Of a stretch of 34,356 nt of DNA, positions 1 through 8,614 are shown piece by piece; positions within the stretch are counted from its first letter, which is position 1, and every line of letters starts with the position of its first letter. The translations under genes were made by a program, and so were the position numbers. The notes under the pieces are model-generated. The model was not told where the DNA came from. It did no database searches and worked only from the letters and a program-made list of their open reading frames with translations. The stretch is from Dichomitus squalens LYAD-421 SS1 (lineage: Eukaryota; Basidiomycota; Agaricomycetes; Polyporales; Polyporaceae): the NCBI RefSeq assembly GCF_000275845.1, contig NW_006766913.1, positions 7,743-42,098 on the forward strand, given 5' to 3'.

Positions 1-2110
1 TGGTGGTGTCGTGATCTACTACCACTTGAATGGCGTTGAATCCGTTGGACATTGGAAGGCCCGTGATGTGATCCATGGTGATGACCGAAAACGGTCGCGT
101 GTTTCCTGCGTGGGGAATAGGCATGGCGGGAGCTTTCACGGGGTGGGTGTTAACCTTGGATCCTTGGCAGATGGCGCATCCTTGAACGAATTTGCGGATG
201 AAGTTTTCCATTCCGCCCCAACTGTACTGGCGTGAGACGAGTTCGATGTTCTGGTCCTGTCCGGGGTGGCCCATTACTGCCGGGTCGTGATGTATCCGGA
301 CAATGTCGCGTCGCAGGTCTTCATTCGGAGGGATGTAGATCTTGCCCTGATACTTGGCAACACCATCGTCCAGCTTCCAGTCTTCGGGTTTGCCGTACGG
401 AGGTGGCTTGACAAGGGTTAAACGTCCCCGACCGCTGGTCTGTACCACCTTGGTGTCCTTCCGGGTGGCGTCCTTGATTCGCAGCAGTAGATCATCAGTG
501 ACAGCTCGAATAAATACCCCGTCATTTAAGACGACAACGTCCTCGTTGTCATGCTTCCCATCCGCATGGTCGGGGCGGCGGGACAGGGCATCGGCTTGGG
601 TCAAGGTCTTCCCGGCGTGGTGGTGGATTTCGAAGTGAAACTGGCCGAGGAACGCACTCCATCGGGCCTGGCATCGGGTCAGCTTCTGTGCGGACCGCCA
701 GTAGGTGAGGTTCTTGTGGTCAGAGATTACTTGGATGACGTGGGGGGACCCTTTGAGGTAGTGCTGCCAGGTTTCGAAAGCGCGGACAACTGCGAGGAGC
801 TCTTTGTCGTAGATCTGATAGTTGCGTTCCGCAGGCGAGAGGGCATGAGAGAGGTATGCTACCGGCATCCAGTCCTGGTTGGCGTTCCGCTGGCGGAGGA
901 CGGCTCCAGTGGCAAACATGGAGGCGTCACATTCAATTTGGAAGGCCGCAGATGGGTCGGCCATGCACAGAATTGGCTTCTGCTGGAATAGGTTGCGGAG
1001 TGTGTCGAATGCAACCTGACATTCGGGCATCCATTGAAAGGGTAGATCTTTCCGGGTGAGTTGTGTTAGTGGCCGAGCGATCTTGCTATAGTCACGGATG
1101 AAGCGTCGGTAGAAGTTGCAGAATCCGAGGAAGCTCTGGACTTGTTTGACGGTGGTGGGTATAGGCCAGGCGTGGATGCCGTCGAGCTTGACTGGGTCCA
1201 TGCCGAGCGATCCTTCGCGAATGATGGTGCCTAGGAACTCGACCTCGGCAGCGTCGAACACGCACTTCTCGCGCTTGAGGAACAGGTCCATTTCGATGAG
1301 ACGCTGAACGACCAGCTGCGTTCGACAGTGGTGGACATCCTGTGTCTTGGAGTGTATCAGAATGTCGTCCATGTAGATGACGAGCCATCCCTCCGCGATC
1401 ATGTCTTTGAAACCGTCGTTCATCATCGCCTGGAACGTCGCCAGGGCGTTGCATAACCCGAAGAACATCACGGTCGGCTCGTAGAGGCCGAGGGGGGTCT
1501 TGAAGGCTGCCTTCCACTGATCACCGTCTTTGATGCGGACATTGTTGTACCCGGCTCGGACGTCCAACTTCGTGAAGTACTTGGCCCCTTGCAACTGGTC
1601 GATGAGATCATTGATCAGGGGGAGGGGGTAGACGTTCTTGATCGTGCCGGAATTGAGGTAGCGGTAGTCCTGGACGGGCCGCATGGAACCATCCTTCTCG
1701 TCCACGAAGAAGAAAGGGGATGCCATCGGTGAGGTGGATGGGCGGATGTACCCCTTGGCTAAGTTCTCGTCGATGAACTTCCGAAGTTCCTGCATCTTGA
1801 GCGGGGACAGGGGGTACAGCTTGCAGTCCCGAGGTTTGAAGTCAGGTCGCAGGTCGATGGGGTGATCCCAGGCCCGGGGCTTGGGCATTTGTTCGGCCGC
1901 CTTCTTCTCAAATACCTGGTGATAGGTTTTGAGGTAGTCTGGGATGGCGACGGTAGCCTTGACGTCGGCTGCTTTCGACCTGGCTTCGACAGCCAGTTGG
2001 GTCGACACGGTGGTGCGAGCGATGGGGGTGTCTCCAATGATGAGTCGTTGGATGGTGGCAGATGGGTTCCATTTGGGATGGATGTCTCCGTGAAGGAAAG
2101 CGGTAAGGTG
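1..2110 (-). CDS. Pol: reverse transcriptase, RNase H and integrase (partial)
   Basis: The frame stays open from the TGA at 2111-2113 to the left edge. The RT has GYIRPSTSPMASPFFFV-type fingers and a palm with PTVMFFGLCNALATFQ. Its catalytic box VIYMDDILIH has the YMDD codons at 1364-1375. RNase H follows, with FQIECDAS and DKELLAVVRAF carrying catalytic Asp and Glu, and then SDHKNL. The integrase zinc-binding domain has a His pair (IHHDPAVMGHPG) and a Cys pair (CAIC at 167-178). The core begins at ITMDHITGLP, whose Asp at 71-73 is probably the first of the DDE triad. These enzymes copy the element RNA into cDNA in virus-like particles and insert it. I saw no frame break in this part, so it looks younger or better conserved than the 5' ORFs. 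The remaining integrase core lies beyond the window. Confidence 0.93.
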
Positions 2111-2617
2111 TCAGCGGGGGTTCCCTGAGGGGCGTTGATGGTATTCCCAAAGTCGCTGTTCCGCCCGTAGGTATTTGGCGTCGAACCGGACCTTGCCTTG
2201 TACCCAGTCGATGTGGGGGTTGTACTGGATGAGCCATGGCATTCCGAGAATGATGTCGTCCCGTCCGCAGTCCGCGACGTAGAGTTCGGTGGGGAACTCG
2301 TGGCTGTTGATTCGGAAGTGGCCTACGAACTTTTGGGTGACTGGTCCAGCCGTGTTGGCAGTGCCATCGACATTGGTGAAACGAAGGGGAGACGGTAGGG
2401 TGATGAGAGGGAGTTTGTGCTTCTTGGTGAAATTTCGGTTAAGGAGAGAAGCACTTGCTCCGCAATTGATGAACGCGTGAGCTCCGACGCTTGTAGACTC
2501 GTACTCGATGCTGCCCGGGATAAGAATAGATTGTCGTCGTCGTTCTGTAGTGGCAACAAACGAGATACTAATACAGTCAGAGGGCAGTTCTTCTGTCGGC
2601 GAAGACTGCCCGTTCAA
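2111..2617 (-). CDS. Pol N-terminal part: retropepsin-like protease with Asp-to-Asn at the active site
   Basis: About 168 codons in the -1 frame relative to gag. The domain carries the retropepsin layout: HAFINCGASASLLN where families usually have (I/V)D(S/C)GA, then a flap region, then DDIILGMPWL, the usual ILG motif before the second half. The codon for the expected catalytic Asp is AAT (Asn), so the protease is predicted to be inactive. There is no ATG: the frame opens with TTG overlapping the gag stop, as expected for a frameshift product. It ends in TGA at 2111-2113, and the same frame continues directly into RT. That stop is therefore either a nonsense mutation or a read-through site. 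CGA-to-TGA at a CpG is the simplest explanation. Confidence 0.85.
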   Translation of the reverse strand: MNGQSSPTEELPSDCISISFVATTERRRQSILIPGSIEYESTSVGAHAFINCGASASLLNRNFTKKHKLPLITLPSPLRFTNVDGTANTAGPVTQKFVGHFRINSHEFPTELYVADCGRDDIILGMPWLIQYNPHIDWVQGKVRFDAKYLRAEQRLWEYHQRPSGNPR

Positions 2618-4413
2618 AAACCCTCATCCGAATCGTCTACGTCGACCTGACTGATCATTTTGTCAGGTGTGTCTTCGCCATTGTCTTCATCGTCGGCGAC
2701 TTCGCCATTCTCTAGTTCATCGACCTTGCACACCTTCCGCTTCTTCTGTCCAGGCTGTCGTCCCCTGGCACGGTTGTCCGCCTTCTTCTTAAGGCAGTCA
2801 CGTGCGATGTGACCAGTCTTGTGGCAGTAGAAGCATTGCTTCTTCTCCCTGTCTTCCTTCATGGCTGGAGCGTCGACCCGTCGTATGGAATTGGGACGAG
2901 CAGACTGCCCTTTCGAGCCTTGACCTTGTCGGTCGTTGCGAGAGCGTCCCTCGAGTTGGCGCAGATGGCGTTCTTCGTAGTTGGAGTGTTCGATCTCCAA
3001 CACCCGCGCTGCCCACTCGTTAACGGTGGTGGGGATGGGGTACGTGAGGCGAACCCGTCGTCGCATGCTTTCTGGGAGACGCTCCTTGTAGAAGGACAGT
3101 TGAGCACTGTCTTCGAGTATACCGGTGAGGGCGCAGAGGCGGAAGAATTCCGCATTGAAGGTGTCTGGTGCAGCAGGTCGGTAGTCGAGGTGGTACAGCT
3201 TGGAGGCGGCCATAGCGGCTTCCTCGATGGGCTGGAAGGTCTGTTGTAAGACAGTCTCAAACGCGTTCCAGGTGTTCCAGCCGTTTCGTCGGGCTTGGGC
3301 GATGTATCCGTCTTTCCAGGCGATCACTTTCGGTCCGTCCATAAATGTTAGGGCAGTGACGATGCGGCTCTGGTCGGTGGCGTAGTCGGCTGGTCGTGCC
3401 TCGAAGAACAGGAAGAGTTCATTGAGGAAGGTGCGTAGATTGTCGCGATCTCCGTCAAAAACATTGGGGGCGCGGACTTTGGTTCGTCCGGCGGGGATGC
3501 CTGGTACGCCGAGAGGAACGACAGGAGGTGGTCCACCAGGTCCTTGAGGGGGTCCGCCTCCCGGAGGGGGCCCGCCGCCTTGCGGAGGTCCGCCACCCTG
3601 CAGCGGTCCATCGCCTTGAGGGGGTCCGTCTCCGTGGGGAGGTCCATCGTCGTACGGGGGTATGTCACCCGGAGGGGGTCCGTCGTGAGGTAGGCCAGTG
3701 GGCGAAGGAGAGCCACTAGGCGGTGCAGCAGTAGTAGGTGGTATCACAGGTTGTGCTGTCGGGATCCCACTGCTGGTGTAGCAAGTGGTTTGACCGGGTT
3801 GGGCCCCTGTCGCCTGGCGTAGAGAGGAGATGCTGTCTTGTGGAGTGTACACGTTTCCAAGCTGGAAACTGGGGAGGCTGGAACGAGGTGGGGTGTCTGG
3901 GACGCTCGGCTCGTTCGTTGTGCAGAACGAGTAGACCCGGGTCTGAGCTTGTTCTTGCTGTGTTGCGGACATAGTGGCATCTATGGGTTCCGTTGCCGTG
4001 TCTGCGTCGCTGGGAGGTTCGTCCGGGTGTTCCTGGAGAAGACCGCGAAGGGGGGTGATGGTTTCGTCGTCGTCTTGAGGAGCGGGGTTGTCTTCCAACA
4101 AAGGTGTAGCCTCGGTGGGCTTGTTCGCTATGTCTGGTAGGGAACTCATGCGGTGGGTAGCAGGACTGCGCGGAGGGGAGGGGGCTGTTGTTCGATTGAG
4201 GGCCCAAGTCGTTCGGATCAAGGCTTCCTGCCTTTTCTGTGGCGCGTTTCCGGTGGTAACGTTGGGGCTGCTCTGTCCGTTGTATCGGTTGGGGCACAGG
4301 TGGTTATTGCAATTGCGCCTGTTCTGTCCTTCTCTATTGAAGCTGATGTCGCGTCGATTCTCGGGGTTGTATCGGTGAATATGTTGGGCGCAATCGGTCC
4401 GCTGCGTATTCAT
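2614..4413 (-). CDS. Gag (capsid/nucleocapsid) polyprotein of the Ty3/gypsy element
   Basis: 599 codons with a real ATG at 4413. The N-terminal third is low-complexity (Gln, Ser, Thr, Pro). Residues of roughly 230-295 form a Pro/Gly repeat of GGGPPQ/DGPPQG type units, visible in the DNA as imperfect 18-bp repeats around 3520-3720. Residues of roughly 300-490 match the retrotransposon gag capsid fold (NVFDGDRDNLRTFLNEL onward, with the WNTWNAFETVLQQTF region). A single CCHC zinc knuckle, CFYCHKTGHIARDC, sits near residue 527. A basic stretch and an acidic C-terminus follow. Gag packages element RNA and builds the particle. The TGA stop overlaps the slippery site that should feed Pol. The same frame is also open upstream across a single TAG, so the ancestral Gag may have been longer. 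Confidence 0.9.
   Translation of the reverse strand: MNTQRTDCAQHIHRYNPENRRDISFNREGQNRRNCNNHLCPNRYNGQSSPNVTTGNAPQKRQEALIRTTWALNRTTAPSPPRSPATHRMSSLPDIANKPTEATPLLEDNPAPQDDDETITPLRGLLQEHPDEPPSDADTATEPIDATMSATQQEQAQTRVYSFCTTNEPSVPDTPPRSSLPSFQLGNVYTPQDSISSLRQATGAQPGQTTCYTSSGIPTAQPVIPPTTAAPPSGSPSPTGLPHDGPPPGDIPPYDDGPPHGDGPPQGDGPLQGGGPPQGGGPPPGGGPPQGPGGPPPVVPLGVPGIPAGRTKVRAPNVFDGDRDNLRTFLNELFLFFEARPADYATDQSRIVTALTFMDGPKVIAWKDGYIAQARRNGWNTWNAFETVLQQTFQPIEEAAMAASKLYHLDYRPAAPDTFNAEFFRLCALTGILEDSAQLSFYKERLPESMRRRVRLTYPIPTTVNEWAARVLEIEHSNYEERHLRQLEGRSRNDRQGQGSKGQSARPNSIRRVDAPAMKEDREKKQCFYCHKTGHIARDCLKKKADNRARGRQPGQKKRKVCKVDELENGEVADDEDNGEDTPDKMISQVDVDDSDEGF
2617..2623 (-). promoter_or_regulatory. Candidate -1 ribosomal frameshift site at the gag/pol junction
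   Basis: In the gag frame the sequence reads GAG GGT TTT TGA, which contains the slippery heptamer G GGT TTT (X XXY YYZ) immediately before the gag stop. A one-base backward slip yields the codons TTG AAC GGG CAG, exactly the frame of the protease ORF, which has no ATG of its own. Ty3-like elements commonly make Gag-Pol by frameshifting. The heptamer class is well known from other retroelements. Use of this site is inference, and I did not test for a downstream pseudoknot. Confidence 0.65.
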
Positions 4414-4425
4414 GCGGAGGGGTAC

Positions 4426-5424
4426 CTAGTCCAGGTGGAAGTTGCGTAGAGTCGCCGAATAGTCGGAATCGGAACTAGCGTCAGGGGACTCGTATCCGTT
4501 TCGAATGATGCGACGGTGAGATTCGTATAGTTCCCTGGCCCCAATGAGTAGATGTAGGCGTCGGCAGTGTTCGGCGAAGTCCGGGTCCAAAAGACTCTGA
4601 ATGTTATGAAGATTCTCGGCCTGTTCGCGAATTCGAGCAGCAAAGTAACTGGATCTGTGGCGTTCTTCTGGGTCGTGGCTAACGGGGATGGGGGGAAGGG
4701 GTGGGCTGACGAGCCGTTGGAGATTATGAAGGGTGTTGACGACCTGCTGAACTTGTTCGATGAGAACCTGGATGTGTGCTTGCTCGGAGATCGGGGTAAG
4801 GGTCGAATGGTGGTTGGTGATGTCATACAACGCGCTCGCGTTGTCCCGAATTCTCGTAAGGAAGGAGAAGATGTCTAGTGGTTCGGGGCTCGAGGGGTTG
4901 CCTGCCGATGATTCTTGCTCGGTGTTGACGAGTGATGGTAGTTCGTCGTCCGCGTCGTACCCGTCGTACCCGTCGTCGCGGAGTACCCAATGCTCGAGTT
5001 CGTCAAGGATAGTAAACTCGAGGCTTGCCTGGTTTGGTGCCCAAGAACCGACGCTCAGGCAATATTCGTTCCAAACGGGGCTGTGAAGGACGGCTCGTGC
5101 GTGAGTCCTTCCGATCCGGTCAAGAGTCTGTTGACGGATGTGTTCGATAGTTGCCTGTCTCTGAGGCGTCGGTGCTACCGGTCGATCGAGGAGTAATCCT
5201 TCCTGGTAGGTCGCACGTCTGTATGCTTCGTCGAGCTGCCGAATGGAACGTTCAGCGTCCGCTGGTGTGGCTTGGCGTCGTACTAGGTTGTACGCTCGAT
5301 GTTCCTCGGGGGTGCGGTTGTGGTTGTAGATGACTACCTCGTCGTCGACGTAATTGACCGTAGTATGGTCACGGCCGTGCGTTCGTCGAAGTCTATCTGC
5401 GAGTTGACAAATAGAGTGCGCCAC
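4426..5424 (-). CDS. Methionine-free ORF upstream of gag, in the same frame
   Basis: This frame is open for more than 330 codons but contains no ATG; the position where a start would be expected is GTG, in ATC GTG GCG. It ends in TAG at 4426-4428. The next four codons lead straight into the gag ATG in the same frame. The product would be acidic and hydrophilic, rich in Arg, Glu and Leu, with helical segments (for example HIQVLIEQVQQVVNTLHNL) that could form coiled coils. I recognise no family. Either it is the N-terminal part of an ancestral longer Gag, now cut off by a lost start and a CAG-to-TAG stop, or it is a separate ORF of this element lineage. The uninterrupted length argues for past coding selection. 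Confidence 0.6.
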   Translation of the reverse strand: MAHSICQLADRLRRTHGRDHTTVNYVDDEVVIYNHNRTPEEHRAYNLVRRQATPADAERSIRQLDEAYRRATYQEGLLLDRPVAPTPQRQATIEHIRQQTLDRIGRTHARAVLHSPVWNEYCLSVGSWAPNQASLEFTILDELEHWVLRDDGYDGYDADDELPSLVNTEQESSAGNPSSPEPLDIFSFLTRIRDNASALYDITNHHSTLTPISEQAHIQVLIEQVQQVVNTLHNLQRLVSPPLPPIPVSHDPEERHRSSYFAARIREQAENLHNIQSLLDPDFAEHCRRLHLLIGARELYESHRRIIRNGYESPDASSDSDYSATLRNFHLD

Positions 5425-5467
5425 GATGAATCCTATCCAGGGCGTGGTGGAAGAACTTCTGTTCTAA
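5425..5467 (-). other. Leader between 5' LTR and first ORF (expected primer-binding site)
   Basis: The 43 bases after the LTR end should contain the primer-binding site. The minus strand starts TTAGAACAGAAGTTCTTCC, which holds a small hairpin (AGAAC/GTTCT). It does not match a tRNA 3' end that I recognise, so the priming mode is unresolved. Self-priming or an unusual tRNA are both possible. Confidence 0.4.
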
Positions 5468-5646
5468 TGTTACGCTGAAGTACTAACACAAGTCTATCCA
5501 GACTTATCACGCGGACTTATCCAAGTATGCGGTGTAGCACACAGGGGAGAGAGTATCGCGCAAGTCCCTAGATTGAGGGATATAGGGATACAGGAGGTAA
5601 CAAAGAGGAGAACAGAAGTGGGGAGCCTCTACTGACTACAGGCCTC

Positions 5647-5654
5647 CTTATATA
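5647..5654 (-). promoter_or_regulatory. LTR TATA box
   Basis: TATATAAG on the minus strand, about 180 bases upstream of the LTR end, placed as expected for the U3 core promoter. The hAT-type target duplication overlaps its first bases. The TATA is intact but has been moved 1.2 kb away from the original U3 sequence. Confidence 0.7.
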
Positions 5655-5659
5655 CTATG
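5652..5659. repeat. Target-site duplication of the hAT-type element, left copy
   Basis: ATACTATG directly abuts the left terminal inverted repeat. It is identical to 6863-6870. Confidence 0.92.
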
Positions 5660-6018
5660 TAGTGTTGTGCAAGGCCGGGCTCCAAGCCCTGAAGCCCCGG
5701 GTACCCGGCCCCGAAAAGCCCGGCCCAGCCCAGCCCAGCGTCAGGCTTTCAGGGCCTGAGGGCCCTGTCACGGACGCTGGATAGACGCCCCTTTTTGCCG
5801 CCCATTCCCCTCCCCTTGACGCCCACCTTCCATTTTCGGACCATTTCCTTTCTTAGCCCATCCCAGTTTGGACACTGTAGATACGTTCCCACTGCCACAT
5901 GCTCCGTTCCCGTGATCACCATGCTCTTGCCTTTTCTTTCTCGCCCTTTGTTCTTCCTTTGTCATCTTCACTGCCTCGCTCTCGCGCCTTGTCCTTGGTT
6001 GCTAAGCAGCCCCTCTAG

Positions 6019-6026
6019 TATATAAG
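6019..6026 (+). promoter_or_regulatory. TATA box of the nested solo LTR
   Basis: TATATAAG, about 253 bases into the solo LTR and about 40 bases upstream of the first copy of its 18-bp repeat. Confidence 0.6.
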
Positions 6027-6063
6027 GGCCCCCTTAGGCGCTCCCTAGTCCCCATCTCGACCT

Positions 6064-6145
6064 CTTGGTCATTGGGACTAGGTGAGTGACCATAGCGTTG
6101 TATCTCCCTTTGATTGCTAACGCATAACTTGGTCATTGGGACTAG
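6064..6145 (+). repeat. 18-bp direct repeat pair within the solo LTR
   Basis: CTTGGTCATTGGGACTAG occurs at 6064-6081 and again at 6128-6145. It lies just downstream of the TATA, in the expected transcribed part (R/U5). Confidence 0.8.
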
Positions 6146-6862
6146 TCTGTCGCTGTCTGCGTGAAGACTAGCTTTCGTAGGTCTCGTACCTTTGTGCCGA
6201 CCTCCGCTCTGCCCTCGTCGAGTTTTCTGTCACGTTTATCCCTCTCCCTCTCTCTTTCCCCTTTCGGCTCCTTGCCGCTCGCCTACGGGGTCGTCGCCGA
6301 ACGTCGATCCGAGTCTACGCGCCTAGTCGCCGCGACAGGCCCGGCTTGAACTTCTGCAAGCCTGAGCCCAGCCCTCAAGCCCGGGCTTGTGGGGTACCTC
6401 TGTATCAGACTGTGTAGGGTGTTGTACAGGCATCTGAGATGCTAAAAGGTAAGTCAAGCTAGGAAAAAGTAAGGGACGGCTCACCAAGCTACACAGTGTT
6501 GCCTCACGATGGACGTGGTGCAGATGGAAGTGGCCGATAGGGTGAGCGCTAGACCTGCCTGATTCATGATTGCAGCGCTCACTCGCTCCCTACCGTCTTC
6601 TCTTCGCCAATTGTGGCCATGAGCATGCCGCTTACACTTTCTTTAACATGTAGCAAGACCTCCATACGAATAAAGGTACGTGTCAAATGCATCTTCCTCA
6701 TGTATATGTGATAGACCTAAAGTCTGGGCTTTAGCCCGACCCGACCCAGGCCCAGCCCGAGCCCGCCACTAGGGCCCGGCTTGAGAGTTCAGTGAGCCCG
6801 AGCCCTCCAAAGCCGGGCCCTAGCCCGGGGTTTTGAGCCCGGCCCGGCCCCGCACAACACTA

Positions 6863-6870
6863 ATACTATG
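6863..6870. repeat. Target-site duplication of the hAT-type element, right copy
   Basis: ATACTATG directly abuts the right terminal inverted repeat. It is identical to 5652-5659. Removing one copy with the element restores a continuous LTR across the TATA region. Confidence 0.92.
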
Positions 6871-6979
6871 GGGTACCGACCGTATTAGGAAGGGGGAGGG
6901 AACCGACCAAAGTGGGGAGGTATGAGGAGACTGTAAAGGAACGCGTCTGGTCGAGGCTGGGCCCAGTATAGTACACGGC

Positions 6980-7185
6980 CTAGGTCAGGGTCCCGCGATA
7001 TAACTGAAAGGGGATAGAGGCGGGGCAGGGTCCCGAGTCTAGGTCAGGGTCAGGTAATGTAACCGAAAAGGGAAAGGGGCACAACAAGGGTCGGGGTCTG
7101 AGTCAGGGTAAAGTAATGTAACCGAAAAGGGAAAAGGTCAGGGTCGGACTCAGGGTCCGGTCATATAGACGAAAGGGGAAATATT
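6980..7185 (-). repeat. U3 tandem repeats in the Ty3 LTR
   Basis: There are about 3.7 imperfect copies of a unit near 59 bp. Copies start at about 6980, 7039 and 7098, with a shortened one at 7145. Each carries a GTCAGGGT core followed by a variant of GTAATGTAACCGAAAAGGG. Such arrays in U3 often serve as enhancer-like elements; that role here is inference. Confidence 0.75.
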
Positions 7186-7582
7186 AAGGGAGAGGGCCGG
7201 GGCTAGGAACATAGTCGTCAGGGGGCGGAACGGGGGATGATAGTGTACAGGCGGACGACGGAGGAACGGGAAGGTAAGCATAGGTCGCCGGGAACAGGAA
7301 GGGGGGTGGAGTGTACACGAGGGCAACGAGAAGGAGTAGTCCAATAACGAAAAGATAGGGGGTGGGCGTACCAACGGTAACATATATCATCAGAAGTTGC
7401 TTATATCCATTGAGGCCTCTGATAGGTTCTCATCTGGCCTCCGTGTAGGCCTATCACTATAACAAACCCCTCACACCTCCCCCATCTACCTAACCCCTTC
7501 ACTACTACCTCGAACAACTGAGGAGACTATCCGACCTACATCCGGTCTGATTACCTCAGGTGATAGTTGCCTACTCTTTCTA

Positions 7583-8253
7583 TTAGGTAACTCTCACGCA
7601 CGTCACAACTCCAACGACGATACCTTTGTAGTCATCCTGAAGACCATCACGAGCAAAATCAGACAAATAAGACATATCCTGTTCTCGTCCACAACTCTCA
7701 GCTCGACGCCAATAGTTGTGCATAGTCACTGGACAAACCTCTGAAGAATCAGAGACGGTAGGTTCCATATCAGTAGAGGTTGTCGTATCAGCGTCGGAAG
7801 TGGTCTGAGGAGTTCGGGGTGGTCTGTTCCGATTGCCGACCATGGTTTGAGATCCGCCCTCGTCGGGATTAAGACTACTGTGTTGTCGAAAGTCGACTTG
7901 GCCCATGTGGATCATATCCGACAGCCACTGAGTCACCAGGAATGAGCGGTGAGATAGATTATGGTGACATCACGTACTCTCCCAATAGCAGAAGCTGGCT
8001 CTTGAGGAGCGTAAATGGGGATGACAAGGGGTTGAGTTGGAAGATCCGAGTCCGCTGTGTTGTTCAATGACATCGTTGTAGAAGCGTACGTGGAGAGAAT
8101 AGGGCTGGACAGCTCGCTTGGAGGGGCGAGTACAGGATAAAAGACTCCGAATCTCTGATTATATATACTCGTTCGACATCGGGCGCCAATAATTTGCTGA
8201 AGGATATCTACATAATGAGTCAGTGTACGCTGATTGGAGATCCAAAGTGGCAT
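7583..8253 (-). CDS. Hypothetical protein, two-exon model
   Basis: Exons 8253-7978 and 7927-7583 join across a 50-nt intron (GTACGT...ACTCAG) in phase 0, giving 206 codons before TAA. The product has a polar N-terminal half (NQRTLTHYVDILQQIIGAR) and a Thr/Ser/Asp-rich tail with no motif I recognise. An acceptor-like TTTGTAG lies directly before the ATG at 8253. The ATG may therefore be internal, and the gene could have upstream exons in 8280-8800, where several frames are open but no clean join was found. It could be the cytosolic tail of a larger protein. Function is unknown. Confidence 0.45.
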
Positions 8254-8614
8254 CTACAAAGATAAAATAAATGTCAGTATCAAACTAGACGAGATGCTTT
8301 TGAGTCTCGTGCAACGATTCGAGGCACCTTGGACAGCAAACCAAATATCCTAGAAGCACAGTGAAACAACGCGGTGTATCTTCTCGCCGCAGAGCCAGTA
8401 CCCTGAAAGATCTCCGAACATCGAGTTTGAACTGTGATAGATCCGTGTAATAGTGAAGCATCGATGCAATCTAACAGCACCCTCCTGCGAGGGGTGAGTA
8501 CCAACTGCCGTGGGACGAAAGTAGTAGATAAGCAACGCAATTCGTGTTCCGCAATCGATACAACGGAGTGTTGCTTGTCGTGGATATCTTCTTCCAAGAT
8601 CACCAGTGTTCCAA

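Larger units (their letters stand above)
5766..6337 (+). mobile_element. Solo LTR nested inside the hAT-type element
   Basis: A 572-bp block starting TGTCACGG and ending CGCGACA (TGTC/GACA inverted ends, TG...CA). It is flanked by a perfect 5-bp duplication GGCCC at 5761-5765 and 6338-6342. A TATA box TATATAAG at 6019-6026 is placed as in an LTR promoter and gives the plus orientation. No internal retroelement sequence remains, so it is the product of LTR-LTR recombination. An 18-bp direct repeat (6064-6081 and 6128-6145) lies shortly downstream of the TATA. It is unlike the Ty3 LTR around it, so a different family is implied. Confidence 0.87.
5660..6862. mobile_element. Non-autonomous hAT-type DNA transposon (about 626 bp before its own insertion)
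   Basis: Perfect 11-bp terminal inverted repeats are present: TAGTGTTGTGC at 5660-5670 and GCACAACACTA at 6852-6862. They are flanked by a perfect 8-bp target duplication ATACTATG (5652-5659 and 6863-6870). An 8-bp duplication and TAG/CAG-type ends are hallmarks of hAT elements. Both ends carry clustered GGGCTCGGGC/GCCCGGCCC-like subterminal motifs, also typical of hAT elements. There is no transposase ORF; the short ORFs inside lie in the nested LTR or in GC-rich ends. Mobilisation would need a transposase supplied from elsewhere. Confidence 0.92.
1..7382 (-). mobile_element. Ty3/gypsy LTR retrotransposon, 3' part cut off by the window edge
   Basis: The minus strand reads, in order, a 5' LTR (7382 to 5468), a short leader, an upstream ORF, gag with a CCHC knuckle, protease, RT with YMDD, RNase H, and the HHCC plus first core residues of integrase. 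The order PR-RT-RH-IN is diagnostic of Ty3/gypsy (Metaviridae-type) elements. The LTR begins TGTTAC and ends GTAACA on the transcribed strand. The outer 5-bp target duplication should be TATAT (7383-7387), but its partner lies outside the window. The rest of integrase, the polypurine tract and the 3' LTR are also outside. The copy looks decayed: there is no ATG on the first ORF, a TAG before gag, a TGA between protease and RT, and Asn in place of the protease Asp. A hAT-type element and a solo LTR are nested in the 5' LTR. Confidence 0.95.
5468..7382 (-). repeat. 5' LTR of the Ty3/gypsy element, split by nested insertions
   Basis: On the plus strand this starts TGTTACGC (5468) and ends CGGTAACA (7382), giving TGTTAC/GTAACA inverted termini. 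Without the inserted 1203-bp element and its 8-bp duplication the LTR is 704 bp. A TATA box, TATATAAG on the minus strand, lies at 5647-5654. The R/U5 part and gag lie downstream of it, and a purine-rich U3 with tandem repeats lies upstream. The right boundary is inferred from the matching termini alone, because the 3' LTR is not in the window. Confidence 0.82.

Noticed and set aside
3520..3720. Plus-strand ORF with Gly/Val/Arg repeats
   Set aside because: Antisense of the Pro/Gly repeat of Gag.
5768..6349. Short ORFs inside the hAT-type/solo-LTR block as transposase remnants
   Set aside because: They are low-complexity, lie within the solo LTR, and show no hAT transposase motif.
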